Assembly: GCA_017795105.1 (NCBI GenBank)
Contig: CP051247.1
Coordinates: forward strand, 2,852,001 to 2,916,000
DNA from: Planctomycetaceae bacterium
GTDB lineage: Bacteria > Planctomycetota > Planctomycetia > Planctomycetales > Planctomycetaceae
DNA length: 64,000 bases
Reading direction: 5' to 3'
Part shown: positions 9,569 to 17,744 of the stretch, piece by piece
Layout: each line of letters starts with the position of its first letter
Numbering within the stretch: position 1 is the first letter of the stretch
Made by a program: the position numbers and the translations under genes
The notes under the pieces: model-generated
The model's database searches: none
What the model was told of the DNA's origin: nothing
Seen by the model: only the letters and a program-made list of their open reading frames with translations

Positions 9569-9596
9569 GGTAATTTACCGGCCACGAAGTTCGTGG
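9569..9596. promoter_or_regulatory. Two adjacent palindromes upstream of the FHA-GAF-SpoIIE gene
   Basis: GGTAA-T-TTACC (9569-9579) is followed two bases later by CCACGAA-G-TTCGTGG (9582-9596), a perfect 7+1+7 palindrome. A GATAAT sits at 9552-9557 just upstream. The centres are too tight for good hairpins, which favours dimeric protein operators. The rest of 9334-9668 holds no gene I can support. Confidence 0.45.
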
Positions 9597-9668
9597 AGAG
9601 CCCTCGCTGTGCCACTTCCAGGTCAAGCAGGTCGCGTTTCATGCGGGTTGCCGGAGGAGTCACGGGCC

Positions 9669-11303
9669 ATGGCGAAACTGGAGATCATTTCTGGTCCCCG
9701 TTCGGGGACAACATATTCACTCCGCTCCAATGGGGTGACCTCCGTCGGTCGCGACGGCACATCGGACATCGTTCTACCGGTGCGGAGCATTTCCCGTCAT
9801 CACGCACAAATCTTCTGCGACGGCCAACGGTACTTCATCGAAGACCTCGGCAGCGTCAACGGGACCTGTGTCGACGGGAAACGGATCAGAAATCGACAGC
9901 AGCTGCACAACGGCAGTCGGATCAATTTCTATGAAATCCATCTGGTCTTCGTGCAGAACGAGTCTTCCGACGAGATTCCGACGTTCTCGACATCTCCGCT
10001 CGAAATTCCCGACGACACGACCGTCAACGGAGAGTTGATGGGCGCGTCCTCCGAGAGCAATGTTTGGGGAACGAAGCGGTTTCAATATCTGCTCGACATC
10101 AACTCAAAGCTGGCCGGATCGCTGAATCTGGATGAGATTCTTCCCAAAGTTCTCGACATCCTCTTCGAGATCTTTCCCCAGTCGACCAATGGTCGAATCC
10201 TGCTCGTTGAGGAAGATGGCGAACTGGTCCCCTACGCCTGCAAAGCCGGCCGGGATGACAACAGCAGTATCCTGACGCAGGTGCCGCTGGGGAGCGAACT
10301 GGCATCGAACGCCCTCGAAGCGGATGAGGACATGCTGTCGAACACCGACGCCTTTAGTGAATCGGTGCTCGATGAAGACGTCTGCTCGACCATGTGCGTT
10401 CGCCTGCTCAACCCCGATGGGGGCCCGCTTGGCGTGATCGAAGTGGAGACGACCGACGATCAGTCCATGTTCAGCGACGATGATCTGCACGTGCTGCGAA
10501 GCGTGGCCGACATGACCGGTCTGGCGATCGCCTATGCGCGGGCTCATGCGCAGCAGATGGCTCGGGCCCGGCATCAGCAGCAATTGGACATGGCCCATGA
10601 GGTTCAACTGCGGATGTTGCCCCGGGAACGGCCGGAGGTTGAAGGCTACACCTTCAGCGACTATTACGCAGCCGCCGGTCAGGTAGGGGGCGACTTCTTC
10701 TACTATCGCTGGCTGAAAGCGAATCAGCTCGTGGTCGCCATTGGAGACATCTGCGGGAAAGGAATGCCGGCCGCACTGAAGATGGCCCACATGAATACGC
10801 ACCTGCATCATGTGATGGGGACGGCCCGCAGCGTCAAGGCGGCCATGCATCGACTCAACCAGGGCGCCTTCAGCGATCCGACCGACATCACACTGATCAC
10901 GTTCGTCCTTTGCATCTTCAACGTGCAGAATCACGAGTTGACGATCGCGAATGCGGGACACATCCCGCCGTTATGTCGACGAGCCGGCTCAACGGAAGTG
11001 GAGTATCTGCAGCACGATAAAGACGGATTGCCACTCGGGGTCGAGAAGGACTTCGAGTATCACCCGATGACGTACAAGTTCAACCCGGGTGACCTGATCC
11101 TTCTCTGCACGGATGGAATTACCGAAGCGATGGACGGACAGGCAAATCTGTTCGGCATGGACGGCCTTGAGAACTCGATCCTCAAAGCCCGCCCCAACGC
11201 GGACCATGTTGTGACCACGATCGTAGAAGATGTGAGGATACATACGCGCGGCAAACGACAGCAGGACGACATGTGCATCGTCAGTGTGAGCCGGGATCTG
11301 TGA
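9669..11303 (+). CDS. FHA-GAF-SpoIIE (PP2C) serine phosphatase
   Basis: 544 aa from ATG 9669 (GGAGGAG nine bases upstream). Residues 1-95 are a forkhead-associated domain that binds phosphothreonine ('SVGRDG', 'SISRHHAQI', 'GSVNGTCVDG'). A GAF sensor domain covers about 130-300 ('LNLDEILPKVLDILFE'). A SpoIIE/RsbU-type PP2C phosphatase covers about 320-540, with metal-site motifs 'GGDFF', 'GDICGKGMPAAL' and 'LCTDGITEAMD'. Such proteins dephosphorylate STAS anti-anti-sigma factors; a stand-alone STAS protein is encoded at 13245-13628, though their pairing is only inference. The frame extends back to 9609 but homology starts at 9669. Confidence 0.92.
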   Translation: MAKLEIISGPRSGTTYSLRSNGVTSVGRDGTSDIVLPVRSISRHHAQIFCDGQRYFIEDLGSVNGTCVDGKRIRNRQQLHNGSRINFYEIHLVFVQNESSDEIPTFSTSPLEIPDDTTVNGELMGASSESNVWGTKRFQYLLDINSKLAGSLNLDEILPKVLDILFEIFPQSTNGRILLVEEDGELVPYACKAGRDDNSSILTQVPLGSELASNALEADEDMLSNTDAFSESVLDEDVCSTMCVRLLNPDGGPLGVIEVETTDDQSMFSDDDLHVLRSVADMTGLAIAYARAHAQQMARARHQQQLDMAHEVQLRMLPRERPEVEGYTFSDYYAAAGQVGGDFFYYRWLKANQLVVAIGDICGKGMPAALKMAHMNTHLHHVMGTARSVKAAMHRLNQGAFSDPTDITLITFVLCIFNVQNHELTIANAGHIPPLCRRAGSTEVEYLQHDKDGLPLGVEKDFEYHPMTYKFNPGDLILLCTDGITEAMDGQANLFGMDGLENSILKARPNADHVVTTIVEDVRIHTRGKRQQDDMCIVSVSRDL

Positions 11304-11483
11304 CGGGCATCACCATTCCACACAGATTCTTCTTGAAGCCGGTGACTTCATTACTAGCCAACTTTGGCGAACTGTCCTTGTGCCCTCAGAAGGGATGGCC
11401 CCGAAAGATTCTTTTGGGGCGGCGCATTCGTCAGCGAAGTGGTATTCGGATTCGAGTTCGTAGTCCGCATTCCCAGAGGCCGG

Positions 11484-12248
11484 TTAAGCAAGCTGCTCCT
11501 CGGGCGCGGGCGCCGTGTCGTCCGGATTCTCGATAGCGGGGCTGTGGCGTTGCAGCCAGCGGAAGACGAGCCAGCAACCGGCCGCCCAGGTGGCGCCCAT
11601 CGCCCAGCCGGCCAGAACATCGGTCGGCCAGTGCACGCCAAGGTAGACGCGGCTGATGCCGACCAGAATCGTGAGGAAGAAGGCGAGCAGCAGAAAGTAG
11701 GCTTTGATCCGATGCTGCTTCTGCACGCGGGCCAGCAAGGCGCCAAGGGTCAGGTACACCACGGCTGAGATCGCGGAATGACCGCTCGGAAAACTGCGGG
11801 TGTAGACATACTGCCCATGCGGCACGAGATCGGGGCGGGGACGGTCGAAGAAATACTTCAGGCCGGTGCTGAGCAGCATTCCGCCGAGCACCGCGGCAAC
11901 GAGAAACACCGCTTCCGTTCGTTTTCCCTGCAGCATGAGAAAGCCGGCAACGCCGATCGTCAGAAACGTCAGGATGACCATCCCGCCGAGCGCGGTCACA
12001 TCCCGGGCCGATTCTTCGACCCAGTGTGGACCGAGAGGATTGGTGATGTCATCGGCCTGCCGCATGCTGAGCAGCACCGTGCGGTCGAAGCGTTCGCTTT
12101 CTCCCTCGCGAACTTCGTCAGCCAGTTCGACAAACCCCCACGTTCCCGCCGCGACGACGCCGACAAGGATCAGTGTCGCCAGTTCATGACCGCCGAGCCA
12201 GGTCATGAATTTCTTGATGGGATTGGGAAGATGTCGGTCGAACTGCAT
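11484..12248 (-). CDS. PAP2-family membrane phosphatase
   Basis: 254 aa. All three phosphatidic-acid-phosphatase motifs are present: KYFFDRPRP (131-139), PSGH (154-157) and SRVYLGVHWPTD (199-210, catalytic His206 and Asp210). Five or six hydrophobic helices (about 23-40, 88-106, 112-130, 157-174, 183-199, 212-230) place it in the inner membrane. Members hydrolyse phosphatidate, undecaprenyl pyrophosphate or related lipid phosphates; the exact substrate cannot be read off. It converges on the SpoIIE-type gene; a 9-bp hairpin without U-tract (11399-11419) lies between them. Confidence 0.9.
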   Translation of the reverse strand: MQFDRHLPNPIKKFMTWLGGHELATLILVGVVAAGTWGFVELADEVREGESERFDRTVLLSMRQADDITNPLGPHWVEESARDVTALGGMVILTFLTIGVAGFLMLQGKRTEAVFLVAAVLGGMLLSTGLKYFFDRPRPDLVPHGQYVYTRSFPSGHSAISAVVYLTLGALLARVQKQHRIKAYFLLLAFFLTILVGISRVYLGVHWPTDVLAGWAMGATWAAGCWLVFRWLQRHSPAIENPDDTAPAPEEQLA

Positions 12249-12343
12249 AAGACGCGATCCAGACTGCCGGACTCGGGGAAACGTGTCGTTTCAGTCTAAA
12301 ACGGATCGCGCGGGCGGCAACACGGATTTGAGCGAATCGCCCT

Positions 12344-13039
12344 TCAGTTTGCCGTGTCAGTCATCAGGTCGAACTGAGTCGTGATCAGGCTGCGGAGTTC
12401 GTTCTGAATCTCGTCGATCGAGCGACCTTCGCCAGATTCCGTCAGGCAGCTCACGACATGCCAGTGTTCGTTCTCTCTGCACAGCTGCAGATAAACGTCG
12501 CGTACGCCGATGAGGTAATCGCAGTCGGACTCGTGCAGATCCGTTACCTGGCGGGTGTAATCGCGGGCGTTCTTGCGGGCAACGCGCTCGGCGGACACTT
12601 CCGCGGGAAGGTCCAGGACAATCACGAGATCTGGCCGAGGGACCTTGAAGATTCCGTATTCGACCTGCTCGATCCACTGCAGGAACTCCTGCCGTTCATT
12701 GCCCTGCAGGCGGGCTCCCTGATGTGCGAAGTTGGACCCGACGTAGCGGTCGGCGATGAGCAGGTCGTGATCATCGAGTTTCTGGCAGATGACATCCCGC
12801 GATTCAAACCGCTCGGTGGCATACATCAGCGAGATCGGCACGGGATGCAGATTCTCAAGCGTACCGAACTGCCCGTCGAGAAAGCGGCCGATCTGCTTGC
12901 CGGTCAGCGTTTCGCTGTAACGGGGAAAGGTGATCGTGCCAGTGCTCAGCCCGGACTTCTGAAAGAACTCCACCAGAGCCGCGGTCTGCGTCCCTTTGCC
13001 GGACCCATCGATTCCTTCGATCGCAACGAAATAAGACAA
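12344..13039 (-). CDS. tmk: Thymidylate kinase (dTMP kinase)
   Basis: 231 aa, cytoplasmic. Phosphorylates dTMP to dTDP with ATP. The P-loop 'EGIDGSGKGTQT' is at 8-19, the family DRY motif is 'ADRYVGSNFAHQG' around 96-108, and the Lid region follows 'LDLPAEVSAERVARKN'. Length is slightly above the usual 205-215. The ATG at 13039 is the natural start ('MSYFVAIEGIDG'). It stands alone between the PAP2 and STAS genes, all on the minus strand. Confidence 0.92.
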   Translation of the reverse strand: MSYFVAIEGIDGSGKGTQTAALVEFFQKSGLSTGTITFPRYSETLTGKQIGRFLDGQFGTLENLHPVPISLMYATERFESRDVICQKLDDHDLLIADRYVGSNFAHQGARLQGNERQEFLQWIEQVEYGIFKVPRPDLVIVLDLPAEVSAERVARKNARDYTRQVTDLHESDCDYLIGVRDVYLQLCRENEHWHVVSCLTESGEGRSIDEIQNELRSLITTQFDLMTDTAN

Positions 13040-13120
13040 ACCAGTTCCTTCACGCCACGCGGCGACTCAAACGGCCGGGCAATGTTGTATTCGACAAGAG
13101 ACCGTTCTTTTCCAAGAGCG

Positions 13121-13168
13121 GTTCCCTCGCCCCCGGAGGAGAGGGTTAGAGTGAGGGGGAAATGCGGG
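13121..13168 (-). repeat. Interspersed repeat, family G, copy 1
   Basis: On the minus strand it reads TCACCCGCATTTCCCCCTCA, then CTAACCCTCTCC and GGGGGCGAGGGAAC. It matches the copy at 23371-23422 over about 45 bases. It sits in the gap 13040-13244, which otherwise shows nothing I can support. Confidence 0.7.
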
Positions 13169-13244
13169 TGATGTGCTTCACGAGCCGAAGTCTTCCATCG
13201 GACATGAACGTCGCTGGTTAATCGCCCCTACATCCCGGTGCTTG

Positions 13245-13628
13245 TCACACCTGCGTTTGGAACTGCTGCACGGCAGTGTTCACGTCGGAGTGGACGAGAA
13301 AATAGGTGTGCAGGCGGCTCGTCTCCATGACTTCCTGCACAGTCGGAGCCAGATCGCAAATCGCCATTTCGCCGTCGAGGCGACGGAGGTGGCGGTGCAG
13401 ATGAATGAGCTTGCCGAGAATGGACGAAGTCACCCAGTCGACCCCCTTCAGGGAGAGGACAACCCGATTGTAGCCGAGCTGGTCGACAATTTGCATCAAC
13501 TCGAAGCCGAGTTGTTCGACATTGTCTTCTTCAGACAGCGTCGATTTGCGGATCCGGATTACAGCTACTTCACCGGTCCGTTCCAGCGTGAAAAACGACG
13601 GCTGGAAGTCGTGGGAATCGCTAGTCAT
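13245..13628 (-). CDS. STAS-domain anti-sigma factor antagonist-like protein
   Basis: 127 aa. I chose ATG 13628, which overlaps the mtaB stop by eight bases (ATGACTAG); the ORF extension to 13817 is antisense-like filler. The sequence follows the SpoIIAA/STAS fold: 'GEVAVIRIRKSTLSEE', 'NRVVLSLKGVDWVTSSILGK' with the phosphorylatable-region serines, then 'GEMAICDLAPTVQEVMETS'. STAS proteins switch sigma factors by binding anti-sigma kinases and are reset by SpoIIE-type phosphatases such as the one at 9669-11303. No anti-sigma kinase gene is seen nearby. The overlap with mtaB suggests shared transcription. Confidence 0.87.
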   Translation of the reverse strand: MTSDSHDFQPSFFTLERTGEVAVIRIRKSTLSEEDNVEQLGFELMQIVDQLGYNRVVLSLKGVDWVTSSILGKLIHLHRHLRRLDGEMAICDLAPTVQEVMETSRLHTYFLVHSDVNTAVQQFQTQV

Positions 13629-15009
13629 GGTGTTGCCCGCTTTGAATCGCTGAAAGATGATCTCGAAAGGCTTCGACGCCTTCTGCCTGAAGGAACGATC
13701 CGATGTCCGATTTCTTCCCCGGCAACTCGACCGGGACATACCGTTCGTCTGTTCCCTGCAGCCAGCCTGGCCGCCGCTGCGATTCCCGCTCGACCAGAAC
13801 CTGGCTCGTCTGGCCAATTCGCTCGCGATAAAACTCCATGGCCAGTTCGCGTTCCAGCTCTCCGAGCCGGGCGACCCGTTCTTTGATCACCGGCGGCGGA
13901 AGCTGCTTGGCGAACTCAGCCGCTTTGGTCCCTTTACGCACACTGTAGGGGAAAACGTGGACCTTCATGAATCGGGCGTCGCGGCAGGATTGCAGCGTCT
14001 CCTCGAATTCTTCGTCCGTTTCCCCGGGGAATCCCACAATCACATCCGTCGTGAAGGCCGGATGTTCGAGCCTTTCTCGCATCTTCTCGAGTTTTTCGAG
14101 AAATCGTGCAATGCTGTATCGACGGCGCATCCGCCGCAACACGGTTTCCGATCCGCTCTGCAGAGCTGGATGAAACTGAGGGCAGAGATGCTCGCAGTTC
14201 GCGGCTGCTGAAATGAAATCGTCATTCACTTCGACCGCTTCAATACTCGAAAGTCGCATTCGCCAGTTGCCGGGGATCTTGTCGAGCTTTTCGAACAGAT
14301 GCCACAGTCGAAACGGAGGCTTGCCCGACTTGCCGCGGGTCGTGTCGACGCCGTAATGCCCGACGTGCACTCCGGTAATGACAATTTCGAGATACCCGTT
14401 ATCGATCAGCCGGCGGACTTCGTCTTCAATATCCTGCGGGGAACGGCTCTGAAGGCCCGGTCGCACCTGCGGAATGATGCAGTAGGTACATTTCAGGATG
14501 CAGCCGTCCTGAACCTTCACGTAAGCCCGGCGACGGCCCTCAAACTGACTGATGCCATTGGGCATGTCGTGAATGCCGTGCCGCTGCAGGATGTCCGGCA
14601 GCTCCCGTTTGTCGGTCACGACCTCGAAGACACCCGGAAGCTCCGTAAGTTCCTGGGGATCGCGGGTCGCGTAGCAGCCCATCACCAGCGTTCGCGTGCC
14701 GGGGTTCTTCCGGGCCAGCTGGCGAATCACCTGACGCGACTTGGAATCGCCGGTATGTGTGACCGTGCAGGTGTTTACGACGCACAGATCGGCGTTTTCA
14801 CCATCCCGGGCCTCCCGAAATCCATTCTTCTGCAGCGTTTCGTAGACGAGCTGGGTTTCGTACTGATTGACTTTGCAGCCGAGTGTCACCAGTCGGCAGG
14901 TCTTGTCGGTGCCGTCGAACTGTTGCGACAGACCGGTCGCGAAGGGAACGATCTCGGTCGATTCGTTCTCGTTGAGGATCGGCAGGGACAGGGAGGAAGT
15001 TGAACTCAT
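13621..15009 (-). CDS. mtaB: MtaB, tRNA t6A37 C2-methylthiotransferase
   Basis: 462 aa from ATG 15009. Radical-SAM methylthiotransferase that converts N6-threonylcarbamoyl-A37 in tRNA to the 2-methylthio form. N-terminal UPF0004 domain with cluster ligands Cys45 ('LGCKVNQYE'), Cys81 ('NTCTVT') and Cys112 ('MGCYA'). Radical SAM motif 'CILKCTYC' uses Cys170, Cys174 and Cys177. A C-terminal TRAM-like stretch follows ('SQVLVERES'). The 'GCKVNQYET' and 'VQDGCILKCTYC' signatures point to MtaB rather than MiaB or RimO. The ORF extension to 15210 runs through repeat DNA and is rejected. Confidence 0.92.
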   Translation of the reverse strand: MSSTSSLSLPILNENESTEIVPFATGLSQQFDGTDKTCRLVTLGCKVNQYETQLVYETLQKNGFREARDGENADLCVVNTCTVTHTGDSKSRQVIRQLARKNPGTRTLVMGCYATRDPQELTELPGVFEVVTDKRELPDILQRHGIHDMPNGISQFEGRRRAYVKVQDGCILKCTYCIIPQVRPGLQSRSPQDIEDEVRRLIDNGYLEIVITGVHVGHYGVDTTRGKSGKPPFRLWHLFEKLDKIPGNWRMRLSSIEAVEVNDDFISAAANCEHLCPQFHPALQSGSETVLRRMRRRYSIARFLEKLEKMRERLEHPAFTTDVIVGFPGETDEEFEETLQSCRDARFMKVHVFPYSVRKGTKAAEFAKQLPPPVIKERVARLGELERELAMEFYRERIGQTSQVLVERESQRRPGWLQGTDERYVPVELPGKKSDIGSFLQAEGVEAFRDHLSAIQSGQHHD

Positions 15010-15065
15010 GGCAGACACGGAAAAAACGTGAATTGTCTCAATCGACGCGGGAAGCAGGGAGCAAT

Positions 15066-15094
15066 AGTATAAACCTCGGTAGACTACCCCACAA
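15066..15094 (-). promoter_or_regulatory. Candidate promoter of mtaB
   Basis: On the minus strand TTGTGG (15089-15094), a 17-base spacer and TATACT (15066-15071) lie about 57 bases upstream of the ATG at 15009. The -10 matches 5 of 6 consensus bases, the -35 only 3 of 6. Confidence 0.35.
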
Positions 15095-15170
15095 ACCGCC
15101 ATTTGGATTTCTGGGGAAATAGGCGTGAGGGATTGGGTCTCAGGCGTCAGGGTCGAAGCAGAATTCGTAG

Positions 15171-15188
15171 CGGCGGCATCCTGCCGCG
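15171..15188. repeat. Family A palindrome, single degenerate copy
   Basis: CGGCGGCATCCTGCCGCG, the family A hairpin with a truncated right arm, between the divergent mtaB and GTPase genes. No inverted partner is visible within 200 bases. Confidence 0.7.
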
Positions 15189-15216
15189 GAACGCACGCTG
15201 CTCGGCTCATTGACTC

Positions 15217-17220
15217 GTGGTGCCATTCTTCGCCTCACTTAACGTCTCGAAAACCCGATTTGGGGAACCAAGTCATCTTTCTCATGCTCGCGGCGGCAAA
15301 ACGTCGGCGTTCAGGGATATCGAGACTTTCGACACTTTTTCGACGCAGAAAGTTCCCGTGCAATCGCTGCAGGATGTAGGAAACGCGATCATTTCGCTCC
15401 GGGAGCGAGTCGATGCTCTTTCCGGGGCTGCCGCTCCTCTCGATATTGCCCCGGTGACCACCACCGAGTGGTATCAGCTGATCACACAGAAGTTGCTGCC
15501 GCAGCTCTCTGACAGTACTTACCTTGTCGTCGCGGTCGTTGGCGGGACGAATATTGGCAAGAGTGTGATTTTTAACCATCTTTGCGGCAGCAAGGTCTCC
15601 GCGACCAGCCCGCTCGCATCAGGAACGAAGCATCCGACCTGCCTCACGCCGACGCGGCTCGCCTCTGATGAACTTCTGACTCCCATTTTCAGCGAATTCG
15701 AACTCCGCCATTCCGACGACGCCGAGGATGCCCTCCGGGGCTCGGACGACGACTTTCTCTTCTGGCGGGAGTCGCCCCAGGCCCCCGAGAACCTTCTGCT
15801 GCTCGACACCCCTGACATCGACAGCGACGCCCAGGTGAACTGGAGCCGGGCCGACAAGGTCCGCCGGGCCGCCGATGTCCTCATCGCTGTCCTCACGCAG
15901 CAGAAGTACAACGATGCCGCCGTGAAGAAGTTCTTCCGGGCCGCCGCCGAGGAAGACAAATCGATTCTCGTCGTCTTCAATCAGTTGCTGCTTCCCGATG
16001 ACGAAGAGTACTGGCCGATCTGGCTGAAGACCTTCTGCGATGAGACGGGGATTTCGCCGGAGTACGTTTATCTCGCTCCACACGATCGCCGGGCCGCCGA
16101 GCAGAATCAGCTGCCGTTCTTCAACCGGGACTGGCCGCAAACCGAAGAGTCATCCAGCAGCGAGCAGCCTCGAAACCTGATGGAGGACCTGTCGCAGCTC
16201 CGCTTCGAAGAGATCAAACTGAAATCACTGGCCGGGGCTCTTGATACCCTCTGCGACAAAGACTTCGGCGTGCCGACGTATCTCGATGAGATCCGCCGCC
16301 GCAGTGGAATTCACGGGGATGCATGGAAGCGACTGACCGAACGGATGCAGGAGATTTCCGTCACCTGGCCGGTGGTGCCGAATCGGGTCGTCATTCAGGA
16401 AGTGCGCAACTGGTGGCGGGACCAGCGGACTGGCTGGGAAGCCAACGTGCACGGCTTCTACGACGCCATCGGCCGCGGCCTGATGTGGCCGGTGCGTCAG
16501 TTCCAGGGACGCTCTGCCGATGAGGAGCCGCAGTGGATCACGACCTATCGTCAGGAAGAATGGCGAACGATCCAGGTCCAGCTCGTCGGCATCTACGATC
16601 GTCTCGAATCGCTGAGTGAGCACGGGCATCCCGTATTGCGAACGCGGCTCGAACAACTGATGGCTGGGCAGTCGCGCGAAGAAACACTGGCGAAGCTTAA
16701 GCAGCTGCACAAGGAGTCGCCGTTCGAGGAAGAACTGCAGGCGCTCGTTAAGGTGCAGATGCAGAAGTTTCGCGACGATCAGAAGGACTGGTTCAAGATG
16801 TTCAAGCGGCTCGACACAGCCGCTGCCGCTGCCCGTCCCGCCGTAACGGTGGCGCTGTTCGCGACCGGCGTGGGACCAGTTGGCAATGCGATGATGCCGA
16901 TGGTAACTGACACGGCTCTGCAGGCGGCTCTGCATGTCGCCGGAGATGTGACCGCCGGCACGGTGACCGCAGCCGTGGGGGACACCGCGATTTCCTCAGG
17001 CACGTCAACCGGAGTGCGATACCTCGAAGCCTGGTTCCATCAGTTTCATCAGAACTTCGTGCAGATCCGAAAACTCTGGCTGCTCAAGCAACTTCAGGAG
17101 CATCTCTGGGGCACCCTGCTCGACGATCTCCAGACCGCTTCCGATCTCCCCCGCTCCGATGAATTCCGAGCCGTCGAACAGGAAGTCGCCGCCCTCCGCA
17201 AACTCGACCTCCGCACCTAG
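15217..17220 (+). CDS. Dynamin/Era-like P-loop GTPase
   Basis: Up to 667 aa. Walker A 'GGTNIGKS' (109-116) and Walker B/G3 'LLLLDTPDIDS' (194-203) identify a TRAFAC-class GTPase. The usual G4 NKxD is not obvious; 'VVFNQLLLPDD' occupies the expected place. A long helical region follows. A glycine/alanine-rich hydrophobic segment around 545-590 ('VALFATGVGPVGNAMMP') could insert into a membrane, as in bacterial dynamin-like proteins. The start is uncertain: GTG 15217 lies next to repeat DNA and its first 45 residues look non-family; GTG 15358 is an attractive alternative. No partner gene is adjacent. Confidence 0.8.
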   Translation: MVPFFASLNVSKTRFGEPSHLSHARGGKTSAFRDIETFDTFSTQKVPVQSLQDVGNAIISLRERVDALSGAAAPLDIAPVTTTEWYQLITQKLLPQLSDSTYLVVAVVGGTNIGKSVIFNHLCGSKVSATSPLASGTKHPTCLTPTRLASDELLTPIFSEFELRHSDDAEDALRGSDDDFLFWRESPQAPENLLLLDTPDIDSDAQVNWSRADKVRRAADVLIAVLTQQKYNDAAVKKFFRAAAEEDKSILVVFNQLLLPDDEEYWPIWLKTFCDETGISPEYVYLAPHDRRAAEQNQLPFFNRDWPQTEESSSSEQPRNLMEDLSQLRFEEIKLKSLAGALDTLCDKDFGVPTYLDEIRRRSGIHGDAWKRLTERMQEISVTWPVVPNRVVIQEVRNWWRDQRTGWEANVHGFYDAIGRGLMWPVRQFQGRSADEEPQWITTYRQEEWRTIQVQLVGIYDRLESLSEHGHPVLRTRLEQLMAGQSREETLAKLKQLHKESPFEEELQALVKVQMQKFRDDQKDWFKMFKRLDTAAAAARPAVTVALFATGVGPVGNAMMPMVTDTALQAALHVAGDVTAGTVTAAVGDTAISSGTSTGVRYLEAWFHQFHQNFVQIRKLWLLKQLQEHLWGTLLDDLQTASDLPRSDEFRAVEQEVAALRKLDLRT

Positions 17221-17223
17221 GAG

Positions 17224-17378
17224 CATCCTCGTACCGGCGGCATCTTGCCGCCGAATGGGCGGGCCACGCAGTAGCGACGCCGAGTTATCAACGGACGTTG
17301 AGTGTTGACGCATGGCAAACACACCCGCCCGCATTCTTCGAGCCGCGTCGCTTCAGCGGCAGGATGCCGCCGGTACGG
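17224..17378. repeat. Family A composite palindromic repeat, unit 3
   Basis: Hairpins 17235-17253 (CGGCGGCATCTTGCCGCCG) and 17354-17372 (inverted, one arm mutated) are 119 bases apart. The core 'GCGACGCCGAGTTATCAA' is shared with unit 4 but differs from units 1 and 2. It begins four bases after the GTPase stop codon. Confidence 0.85.
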
Positions 17379-17508
17379 TTGGGGGTCCGTTTGGTGGACG
17401 CGTTGCTTCAGGCCGCCGGGGTGAGGTGTATTGAAGCACAGAAAGACTTAATTGCAATTCACCCGGCTACCGCGTCCGCACAGCGGACCCTACTTAAGTG
17501 GACTGGGG

Positions 17509-17662
17509 CATCCTCGTACCGGCGGCATCCTGCCGCCGAATGGGCGGACCACGCAGTAGGACGCCGAGTTATCAAAGGACGTCGAGTGCCGACGCATGAC
17601 AAACACATCCGTCCACATTCTTCGAGCCGCATCGCTTCGGCGGCAGGATGCCGCCGGTACGG
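17509..17662. repeat. Family A composite palindromic repeat, unit 4
   Basis: Hairpins 17520-17538 and 17638-17656 (CGGCGGCAGGATGCCGCCG) are inverted and 118 bases apart. The core matches unit 3 closely. The 17379-17508 stretch between the units has no supportable gene. Confidence 0.85.
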
Positions 17663-17683
17663 GAGCGGAAGCTGGCGTGAACG

Positions 17684-17719
17684 AAAAAAGAGAAGCCGGG
17701 TTAAGCAACCCGGCTTCTC
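17684..17719 (-). terminator. Rho-independent terminator of the DUF11 gene
   Basis: On the minus strand a perfect 13-bp stem GAGAAGCCGGGTT / AACCCGGCTTCTC with a 4-base loop is followed by TTTTTT. It lies 25 bases past the DUF11 gene stop at 17745. Confidence 0.9.
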
Positions 17720-17744
17720 CATCCCCATCGAACGTTATGCTCGA

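Noticed and set aside
11399..11419. Hairpin CCCCGAAAG-ATT-CTTTTGGGG between convergent genes as a terminator
   Set aside because: There is no T-tract on either side, so termination is not supported.
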